From: Pararhizobium_B sp963760965 | GTDB taxonomy: Bacteria > Pseudomonadota > Alphaproteobacteria > Rhizobiales > Rhizobiaceae | Direction: 5' to 3' | Assembly (NCBI GenBank): GCA_963760965.1 | Contig: CAVXEW010000007.1 | Location: forward strand, 62,001 to 126,000 | Length of the DNA: 64,000 bases | Shown: positions 26,505-36,662 of the stretch, in pieces | How the letters are laid out: each line of letters starts with the position of its first letter | Position numbering within the stretch: the stretch's first letter is position 1 | The notes under the pieces: model-generated | Told to the model about the DNA's origin: nothing | The model's input: only the letters and a program-made list of their open reading frames with translations | Databases searched by the model: none | Position numbers and translations under genes: made by a program

Positions 26505-27578
26505 GTGATGACAGGTCGCGGAATTGATCAGATCCTGCCGCATCCCTGCGATCCGGTGATCCACGAGGGCTACCTCCGCTCTGCGCGCGACTACGTCGAA
26601 CTCGCCGAGCGGGTCTCCGGCCAGATCGCATACCCGGTTCGGCCCGGCTACGTCTGGGGCGACGCGCTTGAAGAGCTCGACCGGCGACAACCCGATTTCC
26701 GCGTCGTCAACCTCGAGACGAGCATCACGGCGCGCGGTCGCCCGGTGCTGAAGGGTATCAACTACCGCATGCATCCGGACAACGTCGGATGCCTGACGAT
26801 CGCCGGTCTCGACTGCTGCGTGCTCGCCAACAACCACGTCCTCGACTGGGGGCCGGTGGGGCTGGAGGACACGCTCGCCACCCTTGAGCAGGCGGGTGTG
26901 CGAGCAGCCGGCGCAGGGCGATCCGTTGCATCGGCGGAACGCCCCGCGATCCTCGCGACAGCGGACGGACGGCGGCTCGTCGTGCTCGCCTTCGCGCTGC
27001 CGTCGAGCGGCGTTCCGCCCCAGTGGGCGGCCGGGGAAGGACGCGCCGGGGTAAGCCTTCTCGCCGCGACCGACACGGCCGCGGTCGCGCAGATCGCCGG
27101 GACGATCGACGCCTGCAGCAAGCCGGGCGACATCGTATTGCTGTCACTGCACTGGGGGCCGAACTGGGGCTACGGGATACCGGATGCGTTCCGGAGATTT
27201 GCGCACGACGTCATCGATGGGGCGGGCATCGACATCGTCCACGGCCATTCCTCCCATCACCCTCTCGCCATGGAGGTCCACCAGGGCAAGCCGATCCTCT
27301 ACGGCTGCGGCGACTTCATCAACGACTATGAGGGGATCGGCGGCCGCTGGCGTTTCCGGCCGGACCTGCGCATCGGCTACTTCCTCGAAATCGGTGACAG
27401 GACGCGCACGGCCGAACGACTGGAGTTGACCGTCTTCCAGTCTGATCGCCTGCGCCTTCGCCGGGCGTCACCCGCCGACATCGCGTGGATGCAAGCGACG
27501 CTCGACCGCGAATGCCGACGCTTCGGCAGCCGCGTGGCGCTCGTCGACGAGGCGACGCTGCGCCTCTGCGTGCCTTGA
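26505..27578 (+). CDS. CapA / poly-gamma-glutamate-synthesis-like metallophosphatase
   Basis: A 357-residue (or slightly longer) CapA-family protein. It has DFRVVNLETSIT, LDCCVLANNHVLDWG with the NNH metal ligands, LLSLHWGPNWGYGIP, and the C-terminal VHGHSSHHPLAMEVHQGKPI followed by YGCGDFINDYEG. Proteins of this fold resemble calcineurin-type phosphoesterases. The expected N-terminal strand KIFLCGDVMTGRGID begins at 26484, but the codon in front is GTA, not a start codon, although GGAGGG lies upstream. The first usable start is GTG at 26505. A related gene, Rv0574c, neighbours pncB2 in mycobacteria. Confidence 0.82.
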   Translation: MMTGRGIDQILPHPCDPVIHEGYLRSARDYVELAERVSGQIAYPVRPGYVWGDALEELDRRQPDFRVVNLETSITARGRPVLKGINYRMHPDNVGCLTIAGLDCCVLANNHVLDWGPVGLEDTLATLEQAGVRAAGAGRSVASAERPAILATADGRRLVVLAFALPSSGVPPQWAAGEGRAGVSLLAATDTAAVAQIAGTIDACSKPGDIVLLSLHWGPNWGYGIPDAFRRFAHDVIDGAGIDIVHGHSSHHPLAMEVHQGKPILYGCGDFINDYEGIGGRWRFRPDLRIGYFLEIGDRTRTAERLELTVFQSDRLRLRRASPADIAWMQATLDRECRRFGSRVALVDEATLRLCVP

Positions 27579-27592
27579 CGAGCGGCGACGGG

Positions 27593-28279
27593 TCAAGACA
27601 ACGAGAGCCGGTCCGCGGCAGGACCGCGCCGCTCCGCCGCTCGCTCGCGGGTGGCGGCCAGAATCGCCACGACCGCGTCATCGTCCAACTGGCTGAAGTC
27701 CTGATAGTAGAAGCCGATGGCGCCAAGATCGGCCGGCTGTTCGAGACAGACGACGGAATCGGCCTCGCTGCCAAGCTCTGCGACGACGTCGGGCGGAGCC
27801 ACGGGCACGGCGACCACAATCCGCTTCGGCTTGCGCTCCTTCAACCCCTTGATGGCGGCGCGCATGGTCGCACCGGTCGCAATGCCGTCGTCGACCAGCA
27901 CGACGGTGCGCCCCTCGACATCAAGCGGCGGCCCGGACTGGTAACGCTTTCGGCGCCGGTCGATCTCGGCAATCTCCTTGCGGCTGGCCTGCTCGAATTC
28001 CGCGGCCGACACCCAGGAGAGCCTGATGATGTGCTCGTTGCGCACGATGATCGGGTCCATTCCCTCGACGACGGCGCCCATGGCCAGTTCAGGCCGGGCA
28101 GGAACACCGATCTTGCGCACGAGGAGGACGTCCATCGGCGCCCGAAGCCTCAGCGCGATTTCCGCCGCGACCGGAACGCCGCCCCGTGGCAATGCCAGGA
28201 CGACGACATCCTCACCGCGTAAATCGCCGAGCGCGTCGGCAAGACGTGCTCCGGCATCCCTTCGGTCACGAAAAGACAC
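27593..28279 (-). CDS. Phosphoribosyltransferase-domain protein
   Basis: A 228-residue type I phosphoribosyltransferase-like protein. The PRPP-binding loop is TVVLVDDGIATGATMRAAI near residue 120, and VVVLALPRGGVPVAAEIA is the N-terminal pyrophosphate loop. The family often lies beside or is fused to a dienelactone-hydrolase domain; here the hydrolase gene ends 13 bases upstream. A GTG start at 28279 is preferred because AAAGGAGAAGG is correctly spaced. The base substrate is unknown. It belongs to the unit led by the FixK-type box at 29180. Confidence 0.85.
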   Translation of the reverse strand: MSFRDRRDAGARLADALGDLRGEDVVVLALPRGGVPVAAEIALRLRAPMDVLLVRKIGVPARPELAMGAVVEGMDPIIVRNEHIIRLSWVSAAEFEQASRKEIAEIDRRRKRYQSGPPLDVEGRTVVLVDDGIATGATMRAAIKGLKERKPKRIVVAVPVAPPDVVAELGSEADSVVCLEQPADLGAIGFYYQDFSQLDDDAVVAILAATRERAAERRGPAADRLSLS

Positions 28280-28292
28280 CAGCCTTCTCCTT

Positions 28293-28976
28293 TCAAGTCC
28301 TCTTCGTGGACAGGTAGCGCTCGAACCAGCGAGTTGCCTCTTCCACGACGGCATCCAACGCCCCCGGCTCGGAAAACAGGTGCGTCGCTCCGGGTATGAT
28401 TTTCAGTTCAGCGTGGCCCGCAAGGCGCTCCATCGCCGATCGGTTCAAGGCCAGGACCTCCGGATCATCACCGCCGACGATCAGGCAAACGGGCGCGCGC
28501 ACGGCAGCCAGCGCGTCTCCGGCAAGGTCGGGCCGTCCGCCCCTCGAAACGACCGCGCTCACGGCATCGCTGCGGTCTGCCGCTGCCGTCAGCGCCGCGG
28601 CCGCTCCGGTGCTGGCACCGAAGAGACCGATCGGCAGACCGGAAGTGGCCGCCTCCGCCGAAACCGCGTCCATCGCCGCCACCAGCCTGTTCGCAAGCAG
28701 GGTGATGTCGAAGACATTCCTTCGATCGCGCTCCTCCTCCACCGTCAGCAGGTCGAAGAGCAGGGTTGCAAAGCCGGCCTCGTTCAGCGAGTCGGCGACA
28801 AAGATGTTGCGCGGGCTCATCCGGCTCGAGCCGCTGCCATGGGCAAAGACGACGACCCCCTTCGATCCGCCCGGGATCTGGAGCGTGCCGCCAAGGCCGA
28901 GCGGCAGGATGGAGACATCCTTCGACTGGACATGCCTCTGTCGCACTGGCCTGGTCTCTATGCTGTCGCTGGTCAA
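28293..28976 (-). CDS. Dienelactone-hydrolase-like alpha/beta hydrolase
   Basis: A 227-residue alpha/beta hydrolase. The nucleophile serine lies in IGLFGASTGAAAAL (G-x-S-x-G), the acid in LIVGGDDPEVLAL, and the catalytic histidine in IIPGATHLFSEPG. The oxyanion region is VVVFAHGSGSSRMSPRN. The start is a TTG at 28976 with AGGAGGG upstream, and it overlaps the stop of a short upstream frame (TTGA). It is followed by the phosphoribosyltransferase gene. The substrate is unknown. The pair matches the domain order reversed in some mycobacterial dormancy proteins. Confidence 0.82.
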   Translation of the reverse strand: MTSDSIETRPVRQRHVQSKDVSILPLGLGGTLQIPGGSKGVVVFAHGSGSSRMSPRNIFVADSLNEAGFATLLFDLLTVEEERDRRNVFDITLLANRLVAAMDAVSAEAATSGLPIGLFGASTGAAAALTAAADRSDAVSAVVSRGGRPDLAGDALAAVRAPVCLIVGGDDPEVLALNRSAMERLAGHAELKIIPGATHLFSEPGALDAVVEEATRWFERYLSTKRT

Positions 28977-29128
28977 TGGACCCTCCTGTGATACGACCTG
29001 CGGTGCCACGCAGGTTCGCTCGCCTCCACCAATCGAATTCTCGGCTCCCGCCTCGCCTTTCGGTCCCGTTCATCCACACTGAGACGAACTGCGGCGTTGG
29101 CTCCGGTGTCAATTCGAGCAGGAGGCAT
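28973..29128 (-). CDS. Possible 51-residue leader peptide of the hydrolase operon
   Basis: A short frame MPPARIDTGANAAVRLSVDE..., rich in Arg and Glu, with an excellent GGAGGAGG ribosome site. Its stop overlaps the TTG start of the hydrolase by four bases. The FixK-type box at 29180-29193 is placed so that transcription would begin about 17 bases before its ATG. No family was recognised. It may be a real small protein or a coupling leader for translation of the hydrolase. Confidence 0.5.
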   Translation of the reverse strand: MPPARIDTGANAAVRLSVDERDRKARREPRIRLVEASEPAWHRRSYHRRVH

Positions 29129-29179
29129 GGCCTCCTCCGGGCCAGTCGGTGTAGTTTGCCGAATGGCGCGGTTCAGTCG

Positions 29180-29193
29180 TTGATCCGTATCAA
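29180..29193. promoter_or_regulatory. FixK/FNR-type box before the hydrolase-phosphoribosyltransferase unit
   Basis: TTGATCCGTATCAA, an exact TTGAT-N4-ATCAA palindrome. It lies 52 bases before the leader peptide and 204 before the hydrolase start on the minus strand. Confidence 0.72.
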
Positions 29194-29353
29194 TGGCCGT
29201 CGCGGCCGACCCTGTAGTCTCCAAGATGGCGACACGGGCGCAGCAGCAATCGAAGAGACCCTGATTCACCTCCGCGAAGGCTCGTCCGGATTGGACGGCG
29301 CCCGTGCCGTCCGGGAACGCCGGCCTGGCGACCCGGCGGCCTCACCATGCCGT

Positions 29354-29502
29354 TCATGCGATAAGGATGTGCGGGAAGCCGCGGATCTTCTCCTGCGTAT
29401 AGCATTCGGCGCACTTGTCCTCGAAGTGGCGGATACGGATCATCCGGCCGAGGAGATCGAGCGCATGTGCGTGGTCCAGATGCGGCTTGAGAACGAATTC
29501 GG

Positions 29503-29506
<4 letters not shown>
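29354..29506 (-). pseudogene. Pyruvate/acetoin dehydrogenase E1-alpha, N-terminal fragment
   Basis: A 50-residue frame MTEFVLKPHLDHAHALDLLG, then RMIRIRHFEDKCAECYTQEK and IRGFPHILIA, closely resembling the first helices of E1-alpha subunits of 2-oxoacid dehydrogenases. It stops at TGA where the full protein (about 330 residues) should continue. No later part is visible in the next 170 bases before the FixK box. Its ATG overlaps the acetyl-CoA synthetase stop (ATGA), so an intact operon of synthetase plus dehydrogenase may once have existed. Confidence 0.65.
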
Positions 29507-31254
<1,748 letters not shown>

Positions 31255-31423
31255 CGGCTCGATCCCTTCACGTGGCGCGAGTGGAGGTGATGTTCAGTCG
31301 ATCACGGCCTGTAGAGACCCGACTCAATTCGGATGAAAGCGAGACTCTCCAATGAGCATCCGCCCGAAAATCCGACCCGGGCGGACGGCGGCCAGTTCGC
31401 ACGCCGTCCCGTTCCGTCGCCCG

Positions 31424-31960
31424 TCAGGCGGCCTTGACCTCGATTTTCTTCTCGCTCTTCTGCGCTTCGGCCGACTTCGGCAGCTTGACGGTCAGCACGC
31501 CCTTGGCAAAAGAAGCCTCGATCTTGTCGGGATCGACCGTCTCGGGAAGCTGGAAGGAGCGGCGGAAGGAGCCGTAGCGCCGCTCGGACATGTAGTATTC
31601 CTTGTCCTTCTCTTCCTTCTCCTCGCTCTTCTCTCCCTTGATGACGATCGTACCGTTCGACAGCGAAATCTCGATGTCCTTCTCGTCCATGCCCGGCAGT
31701 TCGGCGGTGATCTCGAAGGCCTTGTCCTTCTCGACGACGTCCATCGCCGGAGCAAGCTGGAAGGCGGAGCGGCTCGGCCAGCCGAAATCGAAGTCGAAGA
31801 CGGTCGACTGCGACGGCGCGCGCCAGCTGGCAGGCAGGAAATCGTCGAACAGGCGGTCGATCTCGCGGCGCAGGCTCACGAAGGGGTGCATGCCCTCGTC
31901 GCGCGCGACAGGGATGGTCTTCCCGCTCTTGGCGGGCATCTTGCTGACTTTCTCGGCCAT
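31424..31960 (-). CDS. Hsp20/alpha-crystallin small heat-shock protein
   Basis: A 178-residue Hsp20. The alpha-crystallin domain spans about residues 60-170 (LAPAMDVVEKDKAFEITAEL, PGMDEKDIEISLSNGTIVIK, then RRSFQLPETVDPDKIEASFA and KGVLTVKLPK). A lysine/glutamate-rich insertion (EKSEEKEEKDKEYYMSERRY) lies in the beta5-beta6 loop. AGGAG precedes the ATG at 31960. Such ATP-independent holdases bind unfolded proteins. A FixK-type box lies about 250 bases upstream, shared with the divergent PAS gene. Two further hsp20 genes occur at 54718 and 55158. Confidence 0.9.
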   Translation of the reverse strand: MAEKVSKMPAKSGKTIPVARDEGMHPFVSLRREIDRLFDDFLPASWRAPSQSTVFDFDFGWPSRSAFQLAPAMDVVEKDKAFEITAELPGMDEKDIEISLSNGTIVIKGEKSEEKEEKDKEYYMSERRYGSFRRSFQLPETVDPDKIEASFAKGVLTVKLPKSAEAQKSEKKIEVKAA

Positions 31961-32425
31961 GGTGGCACTCCTGGCAAACGAACGATGAAAACAGTTTCCA
32001 GATGCCGCCCCCTTCGCTCTTCCACCTTTGGATATCTCCGGGAGGCGCTCGAGACGAAGGGGAACGGACCCGCTCACCGGACGTCACGGCCTGACCGGTC
32101 CCTCACCGCGGCATGAACCATCTCATCGATGGTCAGGCTGCCGTGTTTCACCGGTCCCGGCTCGATCCGGGCGAGAAGGCCATGTTTTCCCATGACGGCC
32201 GCGGCCGCCTTGATCGGCGTCAAGCGCGCCGGAAGATACGCCGGACTCTCCTTCGCCTCGGGGGCCCCGGCAGGGGTGGAACTGCAATGCCGCCGAAAGT
32301 GGTCGTATCCTGGTGGGCCAGCATGCAGTAAAAAGGACGCAATTGCCTGGCATCCTGAAATGGTCAGGCAGAACGACTTGATCGAATAGCAGCATGCCGG
32401 CGCTCGTCGGGAGGCGAGCACCCCG
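31961..32425. other. Divergent regulatory region between hsp20 and the PAS gene
   Basis: 465 bases without a convincing gene. It holds the FixK-type box at 32210 and a short imperfect hairpin (TGCCTG...CAGGCA, near 32344-32372). A 39-codon minus-strand frame (MGKHGLLARIEPGPVKHGSL...) ends at 32074 and looks coding-like, but its start lies too close to the box to be trusted. Confidence 0.5.
32210..32223. promoter_or_regulatory. FixK/FNR-type box
   Basis: TTGATCGGCGTCAA, matching TTGAT-N4-GTCAA. It lies between hsp20 (about 250 bases to its start) and the PAS gene (203 bases). Confidence 0.65.
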
Positions 32426-33046
32426 ATGCAACGTTTCATCCTTCGCCAGAACATCCGTCGCTATGGCGAGCTGATCCCTCTTGAGACGGACCCGCGAAGG
32501 CGCAAGCTCCTGCTAGACCTGCTCGCGTCCGCGCGCCGCGAACTGAGCCTGCTCGAGTCGGTGTCACGCGGCCTCGCACCCGGCGTCTGGCTGTCGCCTC
32601 CTGAAAGGGGCCTCTGCGCCGGAAGCAGGCGGGCGCTGGCAAGATTCCAGCGCGATTTCGAGAGCTCTCCGTCTCCCCATCTCCTCCTCGACCCCGGCCC
32701 CGGGCTCCATATCGTCGACATCAACCGCGCCTACGCTTCGGCCACCATGACCTCGCCGGCGAAGATCGCCGGCGAACGCCTCTTCGAGGTGTTCCCGGAC
32801 AATCCGGACGATCCAGCGGCCGACGGCGTCAGCAATCTCTTCACCTCGCTGAAAACCGCAGCAGAAACGAAGAGCCCTGACGAGATGGCCGTCCAGCGCT
32901 ACGATGTCCGCGACGCCTCCGGGCGGTTCGTGCTCCGCTACTGGAAGCCGGTCAACACGCCGATCCTGAACGACGAGGGCGAGCTTCTATTCCTCTTGCA
33001 CCACGTCGAGGACGTCACCGCCCAGACCGCCCGCAATCGACATTGA
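32426..33046 (+). CDS. PAS-domain protein
   Basis: A 206-residue cytoplasmic protein. The N-terminal 60 residues form a helix (PLETDPRRRKLLLDLLASAR). A PAS fold of the PAS_4 type follows (HLLLDPGPGLHIVDINRAYA, ERLFEVFPDNPDDPAADGVS, then RYWKPVNTPILNDEGELLFL). There is no output domain such as a kinase or cyclase, so it would sense a ligand or redox state and act through a partner. Its expression may depend on the FixK-type box at 32210. Confidence 0.8.
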   Translation: MQRFILRQNIRRYGELIPLETDPRRRKLLLDLLASARRELSLLESVSRGLAPGVWLSPPERGLCAGSRRALARFQRDFESSPSPHLLLDPGPGLHIVDINRAYASATMTSPAKIAGERLFEVFPDNPDDPAADGVSNLFTSLKTAAETKSPDEMAVQRYDVRDASGRFVLRYWKPVNTPILNDEGELLFLLHHVEDVTAQTARNRH

Positions 33047-33217
33047 CGGCCCGGTCTCCGCGGTGCTCGGACAGGATCCACGGAAAGCGTCCGCAGCACG
33101 AGCTTGGAGGCTGTCGGAGGCGGTGGTCCATCCTTCTGACCGCCTCTCCCGGATGCGCCGCGGCCCCGACACGAGCACATGACCCGCCGCCGATCCTGCC
33201 TTAGATCGCATCCGAAA

Positions 33218-33231
33218 TTGTCACAGATCAA
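33218..33231. promoter_or_regulatory. FixK/FNR-like box before the DegP-type protease
   Basis: TTGTCACAGATCAA keeps TTG-N8-CAA and an intact right half-site. A class II start would fall near 33266, 64 bases before the protease start. Confidence 0.45.
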
Positions 33232-33329
33232 GGCCCGGCTGCCCGATATCAATAGAGTTGCCTGCTGGTGACGGCTCAGTGCGAGACGCGACCTGCCGTT
33301 GGCCTTTCCCCTGAAGCCGGACTCTCTCG

Positions 33330-34700
33330 ATGAAATTGCCGAGCGCCGCGGTCCCGATCGTTCTCCTGGTTCTGGTCCTTCTTGGCGCCCACATACAATC
33401 GGCGAACGCCGCAGCGCTGCCGCCGTCGCTCGCGCCCGTGATCGGAAAGGCCGCCCCCGCGGTGGTCAGCATACTCATTCCGGCAAATGCCGCGGACGAC
33501 GGCCAGCAAGGCGGCGACACCGGAGCGCAGCCGTCGCAGCAGCCGTCCTCTTCCCGCGCGGCGACCGCGGCGAGCAGCGACTATCAGACCGTCGGCTCCG
33601 GCGTGATCATCGACGCCGACAAGGGCCTCGTGCTGACGAACAACCACGTGATCAGCGGCACGGACGACATCCATGTCGCGCTCAAGGACAACACCGAGTA
33701 TGCGGCGAAACGGATCGGCGCGGACAAGGATACCGATCTCGCAGTTGTCAAGATCGAGGGGGCCAAGCACCTCATCGCGATCCGCCCAGGCGATTCCGCC
33801 AAGCTGCAAGTCGGCGACTATGTGCTGGCGATCGGAACCCCTTTCGGCCTCGGTCAGTCGGTGACGTTCGGCATCGTCAGTGCGCTCGGCCGCTCCAACC
33901 TCGGCACGCCGGGCTACGAGGACTTCATCCAGACCGATGCATCGATCAATCCCGGCAGTTCCGGCGGCCCGCTCCTCAACGTCGACGGCGAAATGGTCGG
34001 CATCAACAGTGCCCTCTTCTCGCCGGCAGGCGGCAATGTCGGCATAGGGTTCGCCATTCCCGCCGACGTCGCGCTGCGGATTGCGCGAGAACTCATCGCT
34101 CACGGCCGGATCGACCGCGCACAACTCGGCGTCATCGCCGAAGACCTGACGCCGGCACTCGCGCGCGTTCTCGGCCTCGAAACGCTCGACGGCGCGGTCG
34201 TCACCCGCGTCCTTCCCGGCTCCGCCGCCGCGCAGGCCGGCATCGAACCCGGCGACGTCATTTCCACGTTGGACGCGAAGACCGTTGCCGATGCCGCCGA
34301 CCTGCATACCAGGGTCGCGTCGCTTCACGCCGGAGAGATCGCCGATCTGCTCGTCCTGCGTGGCGGCAAGCATCTCACGCTGACCGCGCGCCTTTCGCAA
34401 GAGGCGGTAGCCGGCGAGGCCGAGCGCGCCGCCTCTCCGCTACTGACCGGCGTCTCGTTCGGCAGAGTGCCGCCGGAAGTGTCCACCGGCAGCGACGCCA
34501 ACGGGGCCTACGTGGTGAGCGTCGACACTCAGAGCCTTGCCGCAGCGCGCGGCCTTCGCCGCGGCGACATCGTCGTCGCCGTTGATGGCAAACCGGCCAG
34601 ATCGATGGCCGATGCGCTCTCGCAAAGCGATCGGTATCCGGACATCGTGACGCTGCTCGTGAAGCGCGCCGGCGAGACTCTTTTCCTTTCGATCCAGTGA
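33330..34700 (+). CDS. DegP/HtrA-type periplasmic serine protease
   Basis: A 456-residue S1C protease. A signal peptide (VPIVLLVLVLLGAHIQSANA) is followed by a chymotrypsin-like domain with the triad His in LVLTNNHVISG, Asp in DKDTDLAVVKI and Ser in NPGSSGGPLLNVDGEMVGIN. Two PDZ domains follow (about residues 255-350 and 370-455; the second carries ARGLRRGDIVVAVDGKPARS). A Gln/Ser-rich insertion lies between signal peptide and catalytic domain. It would degrade or refold misfolded envelope proteins. It fits the stress context, and a FixK-like site lies 100 bases upstream. Confidence 0.92.
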   Translation: MKLPSAAVPIVLLVLVLLGAHIQSANAAALPPSLAPVIGKAAPAVVSILIPANAADDGQQGGDTGAQPSQQPSSSRAATAASSDYQTVGSGVIIDADKGLVLTNNHVISGTDDIHVALKDNTEYAAKRIGADKDTDLAVVKIEGAKHLIAIRPGDSAKLQVGDYVLAIGTPFGLGQSVTFGIVSALGRSNLGTPGYEDFIQTDASINPGSSGGPLLNVDGEMVGINSALFSPAGGNVGIGFAIPADVALRIARELIAHGRIDRAQLGVIAEDLTPALARVLGLETLDGAVVTRVLPGSAAAQAGIEPGDVISTLDAKTVADAADLHTRVASLHAGEIADLLVLRGGKHLTLTARLSQEAVAGEAERAASPLLTGVSFGRVPPEVSTGSDANGAYVVSVDTQSLAAARGLRRGDIVVAVDGKPARSMADALSQSDRYPDIVTLLVKRAGETLFLSIQ

Positions 34701-34883
34701 CACCACACTCAGCCGTGGTTGAAGGAGAATGTAAGGACCGAGCATCGTGCATGCACCAGACGGTGAGATGGGCCTGCCTTGGCGAGCCCGCCCCCGCTCT
34801 GATGCCAACGTCAGCTTCCTTTATTCCCCGTCTCGAACCGGACAGTCACAAGACGGCCCCAATTCTCTTGTCCGGCGACCACT

Positions 34884-36168
34884 GAACGAGCGGCAACTTT
34901 CGGTCCGCGCCGCAGGTGATCTGAACGGCAGCAAAGAGGGTCGCTTCCTGCCGATCGATTTTGAAGCGATGCCGAAGGCCGCGCCGAACGTCCTGCTCGG
35001 GGTGGATTGCTGCCTGACTGCTTCTGGATCGAGAAGCCGGAAAGCGGGCATTCGCGCGGCCAGTCCACTTCGACGGCGACGCACCTTCATTCCGATTAGA
35101 GAAGCCCGTGACTCGTTCTCGGAAAGTGGCCACCAAGGGACCCGCCTGGCACGTCCGATCTCATGCAGGATCAACCGCACGAGAGCCGCAGCGCCGATGA
35201 AGGTCCCGCCTTGATCGAAATGCGCGATGACGCTGTCGGACGAAGTGCCTCGAAAATCGGCTGCGGAAGAAACGAACACCTCGGCCAGCGCATCGACGGC
35301 TGGCGAATTCTTCCGACTCCACATCCGTCGCAGGATCGGAACACTTGTTCGGGGGCTGACTGGAGACGAACCACGCATTCGCGAACTCCGTTCTTCTCAA
35401 GCGCGCCGCGGAAGTCAAGGGTCGCCATGACGCAGCCCATGCCGGCACCGCCCGACAGGAGCCCGCAGCTTCCTCGTCAGGCGCAGGGATGCCGGGTTGC
35501 GTCACAATTGCCGCCGAAGCGGCAGGCCCCGATCTTCTCAGCGCACACGAGGGATGGACCGGCGGCTCTACTCGAAGAGACCAGTTGGGAAGCCGTCGAG
35601 GCTCAGTTCATTCTCCTTCTTCCAGTACGCCTCGATGCCGTCCGTCCCTTTGGCTCTCGCCCACGCATCCATCTGGGGCCGATCCTCCCGATAGTCGAAC
35701 AGGGGCACGCCATAGCCGCAGGATGTCTGAACCAGATCGAAGTCGAGATGGATCATCTGCCTCGCGCCCAACGGGGCTTCACTGTCATAATGATCCCGGA
35801 TTCGGTCGGAGTATTCGGAACTGTCGCGGTGAATGACTCGTCCCTGTCCATAGAGGCGCATGATCAGCGGAGGTCCGGCCATGGCGCAGAGCATGACGGT
35901 CAAGCGTCCGTCAGCCTTGAGGTGAGCGGCAGTCTCGTTTCCGCTCCCCGTCCTGTCCAGATACATAACCGCGTTGTCGCCGAGGACCCGGAACATGTCC
36001 GTGCTTCGGGGCGTCACGTTGACGTGCCCGGCGGCTGCGGCCGAGGCCGTGAAGAAAATGTGCTGCGCCGCAATGAAGCGGCGATGGTGCTCTTCAAGAT
36101 GCGGGAACTTTTTCGCCATCGTTCTCCCGTGCGAGGGCGGGGCAATGCACCCTCACCTTCGACTGGTT
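34884..36168. repeat. 1.28 kb direct repeat, copy 1
   Basis: Nearly identical to 56105-57388 in the same orientation, with scattered substitutions and one single-base indel in a C-run near 35530. It starts at GAACGAGCGGCAACTTTCGG and ends at CTTCGACTGGTT. Its first 180 bases belong to the dispersed repeat family. The next 500 bases show no recognisable gene, and the rest encodes the PNPOx-family protein. At its right border a short IS end begins immediately. Confidence 0.9.
35568..36119 (-). CDS. Pyridoxamine 5'-phosphate oxidase-like FMN-binding protein, copy 1
   Basis: A 183-residue split-barrel flavin protein of the pyridoxamine-phosphate-oxidase family: MAKKFPHLEEHHRRFIAAQH, then VNVTPRSTDMFRVLGDNAVM, YLDRTGSGNETAAHL and LRLYGQGRVIHRDS-like segments (here MRLYGQGRVIHRDS). 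Many members bind FMN or F420 but have no proven activity. A second copy at 56788 differs at about six residues. It lies inside the 1.28 kb repeat, so the duplication carried the gene. Confidence 0.85.
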   Translation of the reverse strand: MAKKFPHLEEHHRRFIAAQHIFFTASAAAAGHVNVTPRSTDMFRVLGDNAVMYLDRTGSGNETAAHLKADGRLTVMLCAMAGPPLIMRLYGQGRVIHRDSSEYSDRIRDHYDSEAPLGARQMIHLDFDLVQTSCGYGVPLFDYREDRPQMDAWARAKGTDGIEAYWKKENELSLDGFPTGLFE

Positions 36169-36208
36169 GTTGATCGGCGTGGAATAACCGGTTCAATGCC
36201 GATTGACA
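36169..36208. mobile_element. Solo insertion-sequence end, internally deleted
   Basis: GTTGATCGGCGTGGAATA followed directly by ACCGGTTCAATGCCGATTGACA. The same two blocks, with 25 further bases between them, occur at 39327-39390. From memory the block TGTCAATCGGCATTGAACCG is the terminal sequence of an IS element frequent in rhizobia (IS21-like). No transposase remains. Confidence 0.45.
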
Positions 36209-36217
36209 CTCTGGGCC

Positions 36218-36352
36218 ATGATCGCCGAGTTCCAGTTGCCTCGCCCGTGGGTAGCCGTCCTGATCGTCCTGGCAAGCCTTCCCTGCATATGGGCGAGCGT
36301 CAGGGTGAGCATGATGGCCTACGATGCGGAGACCGATCCGGACAACCAGTAG
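36218..36352 (+). CDS. Possible 44-residue membrane peptide
   Basis: An ATG-initiated frame MIAEFQLPRPWVAVLIVLAS... with one hydrophobic helix and an acidic C-terminus (MMAYDAETDPDNQ). It starts 10 bases after the IS remnant, and no family was recognised. It may be the tail of a gene cut by the IS or a genuine small protein. Confidence 0.3.
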   Translation: MIAEFQLPRPWVAVLIVLASLPCIWASVRVSMMAYDAETDPDNQ

Positions 36353-36662
36353 CCGAGGCGGGGGAGGGCTGCCGCCTCGGCGGCTGCTGGTGCTCGTTCC
36401 AGCCAGCGTGCATCATTCCAGTCGCCCGGGTTTCACTCGTGCATCCCGCTGCAGAATTCCGAGGCTCCGGCCCGCCGGCGGCTGCCTGCGGCGTGGCCGT
36501 CAACGATAGATTGTCGTCACGGTCCTGCAGATCGCAATCTTGCCAAGGCGGAAATCGCTGCGTGAAGCGTCGCCGGCTTCTTCGTCGGAGTCTCTCCCTC
36601 ACTTGCCTGGTGATGGACGTCCGAGATTGGCAGGTGGCCGAAGAATCCACGCCGACTTCCCG
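36353..36662. other. Intergenic region, nothing recognised
   Basis: 310 bases between the small frame and the DUF475 stop. All frames are low in coding character, and no repeat or box was seen. Confidence 0.4.

Noticed and set aside
32074..32191. Short minus-strand frame MGKHGLLARIEPGPVKHGSL upstream of hsp20
   Set aside because: The start lies upstream of the transcript start predicted from the FixK box, and no family was recognised.
35060..35560. Open frames in the middle of the 1.28 kb repeat (for example DFRGTSSDSVIAHFDQGGTF)
   Set aside because: Present in both copies only because of the duplication; no family recognised, no ribosome site, and competing frames are equally open.
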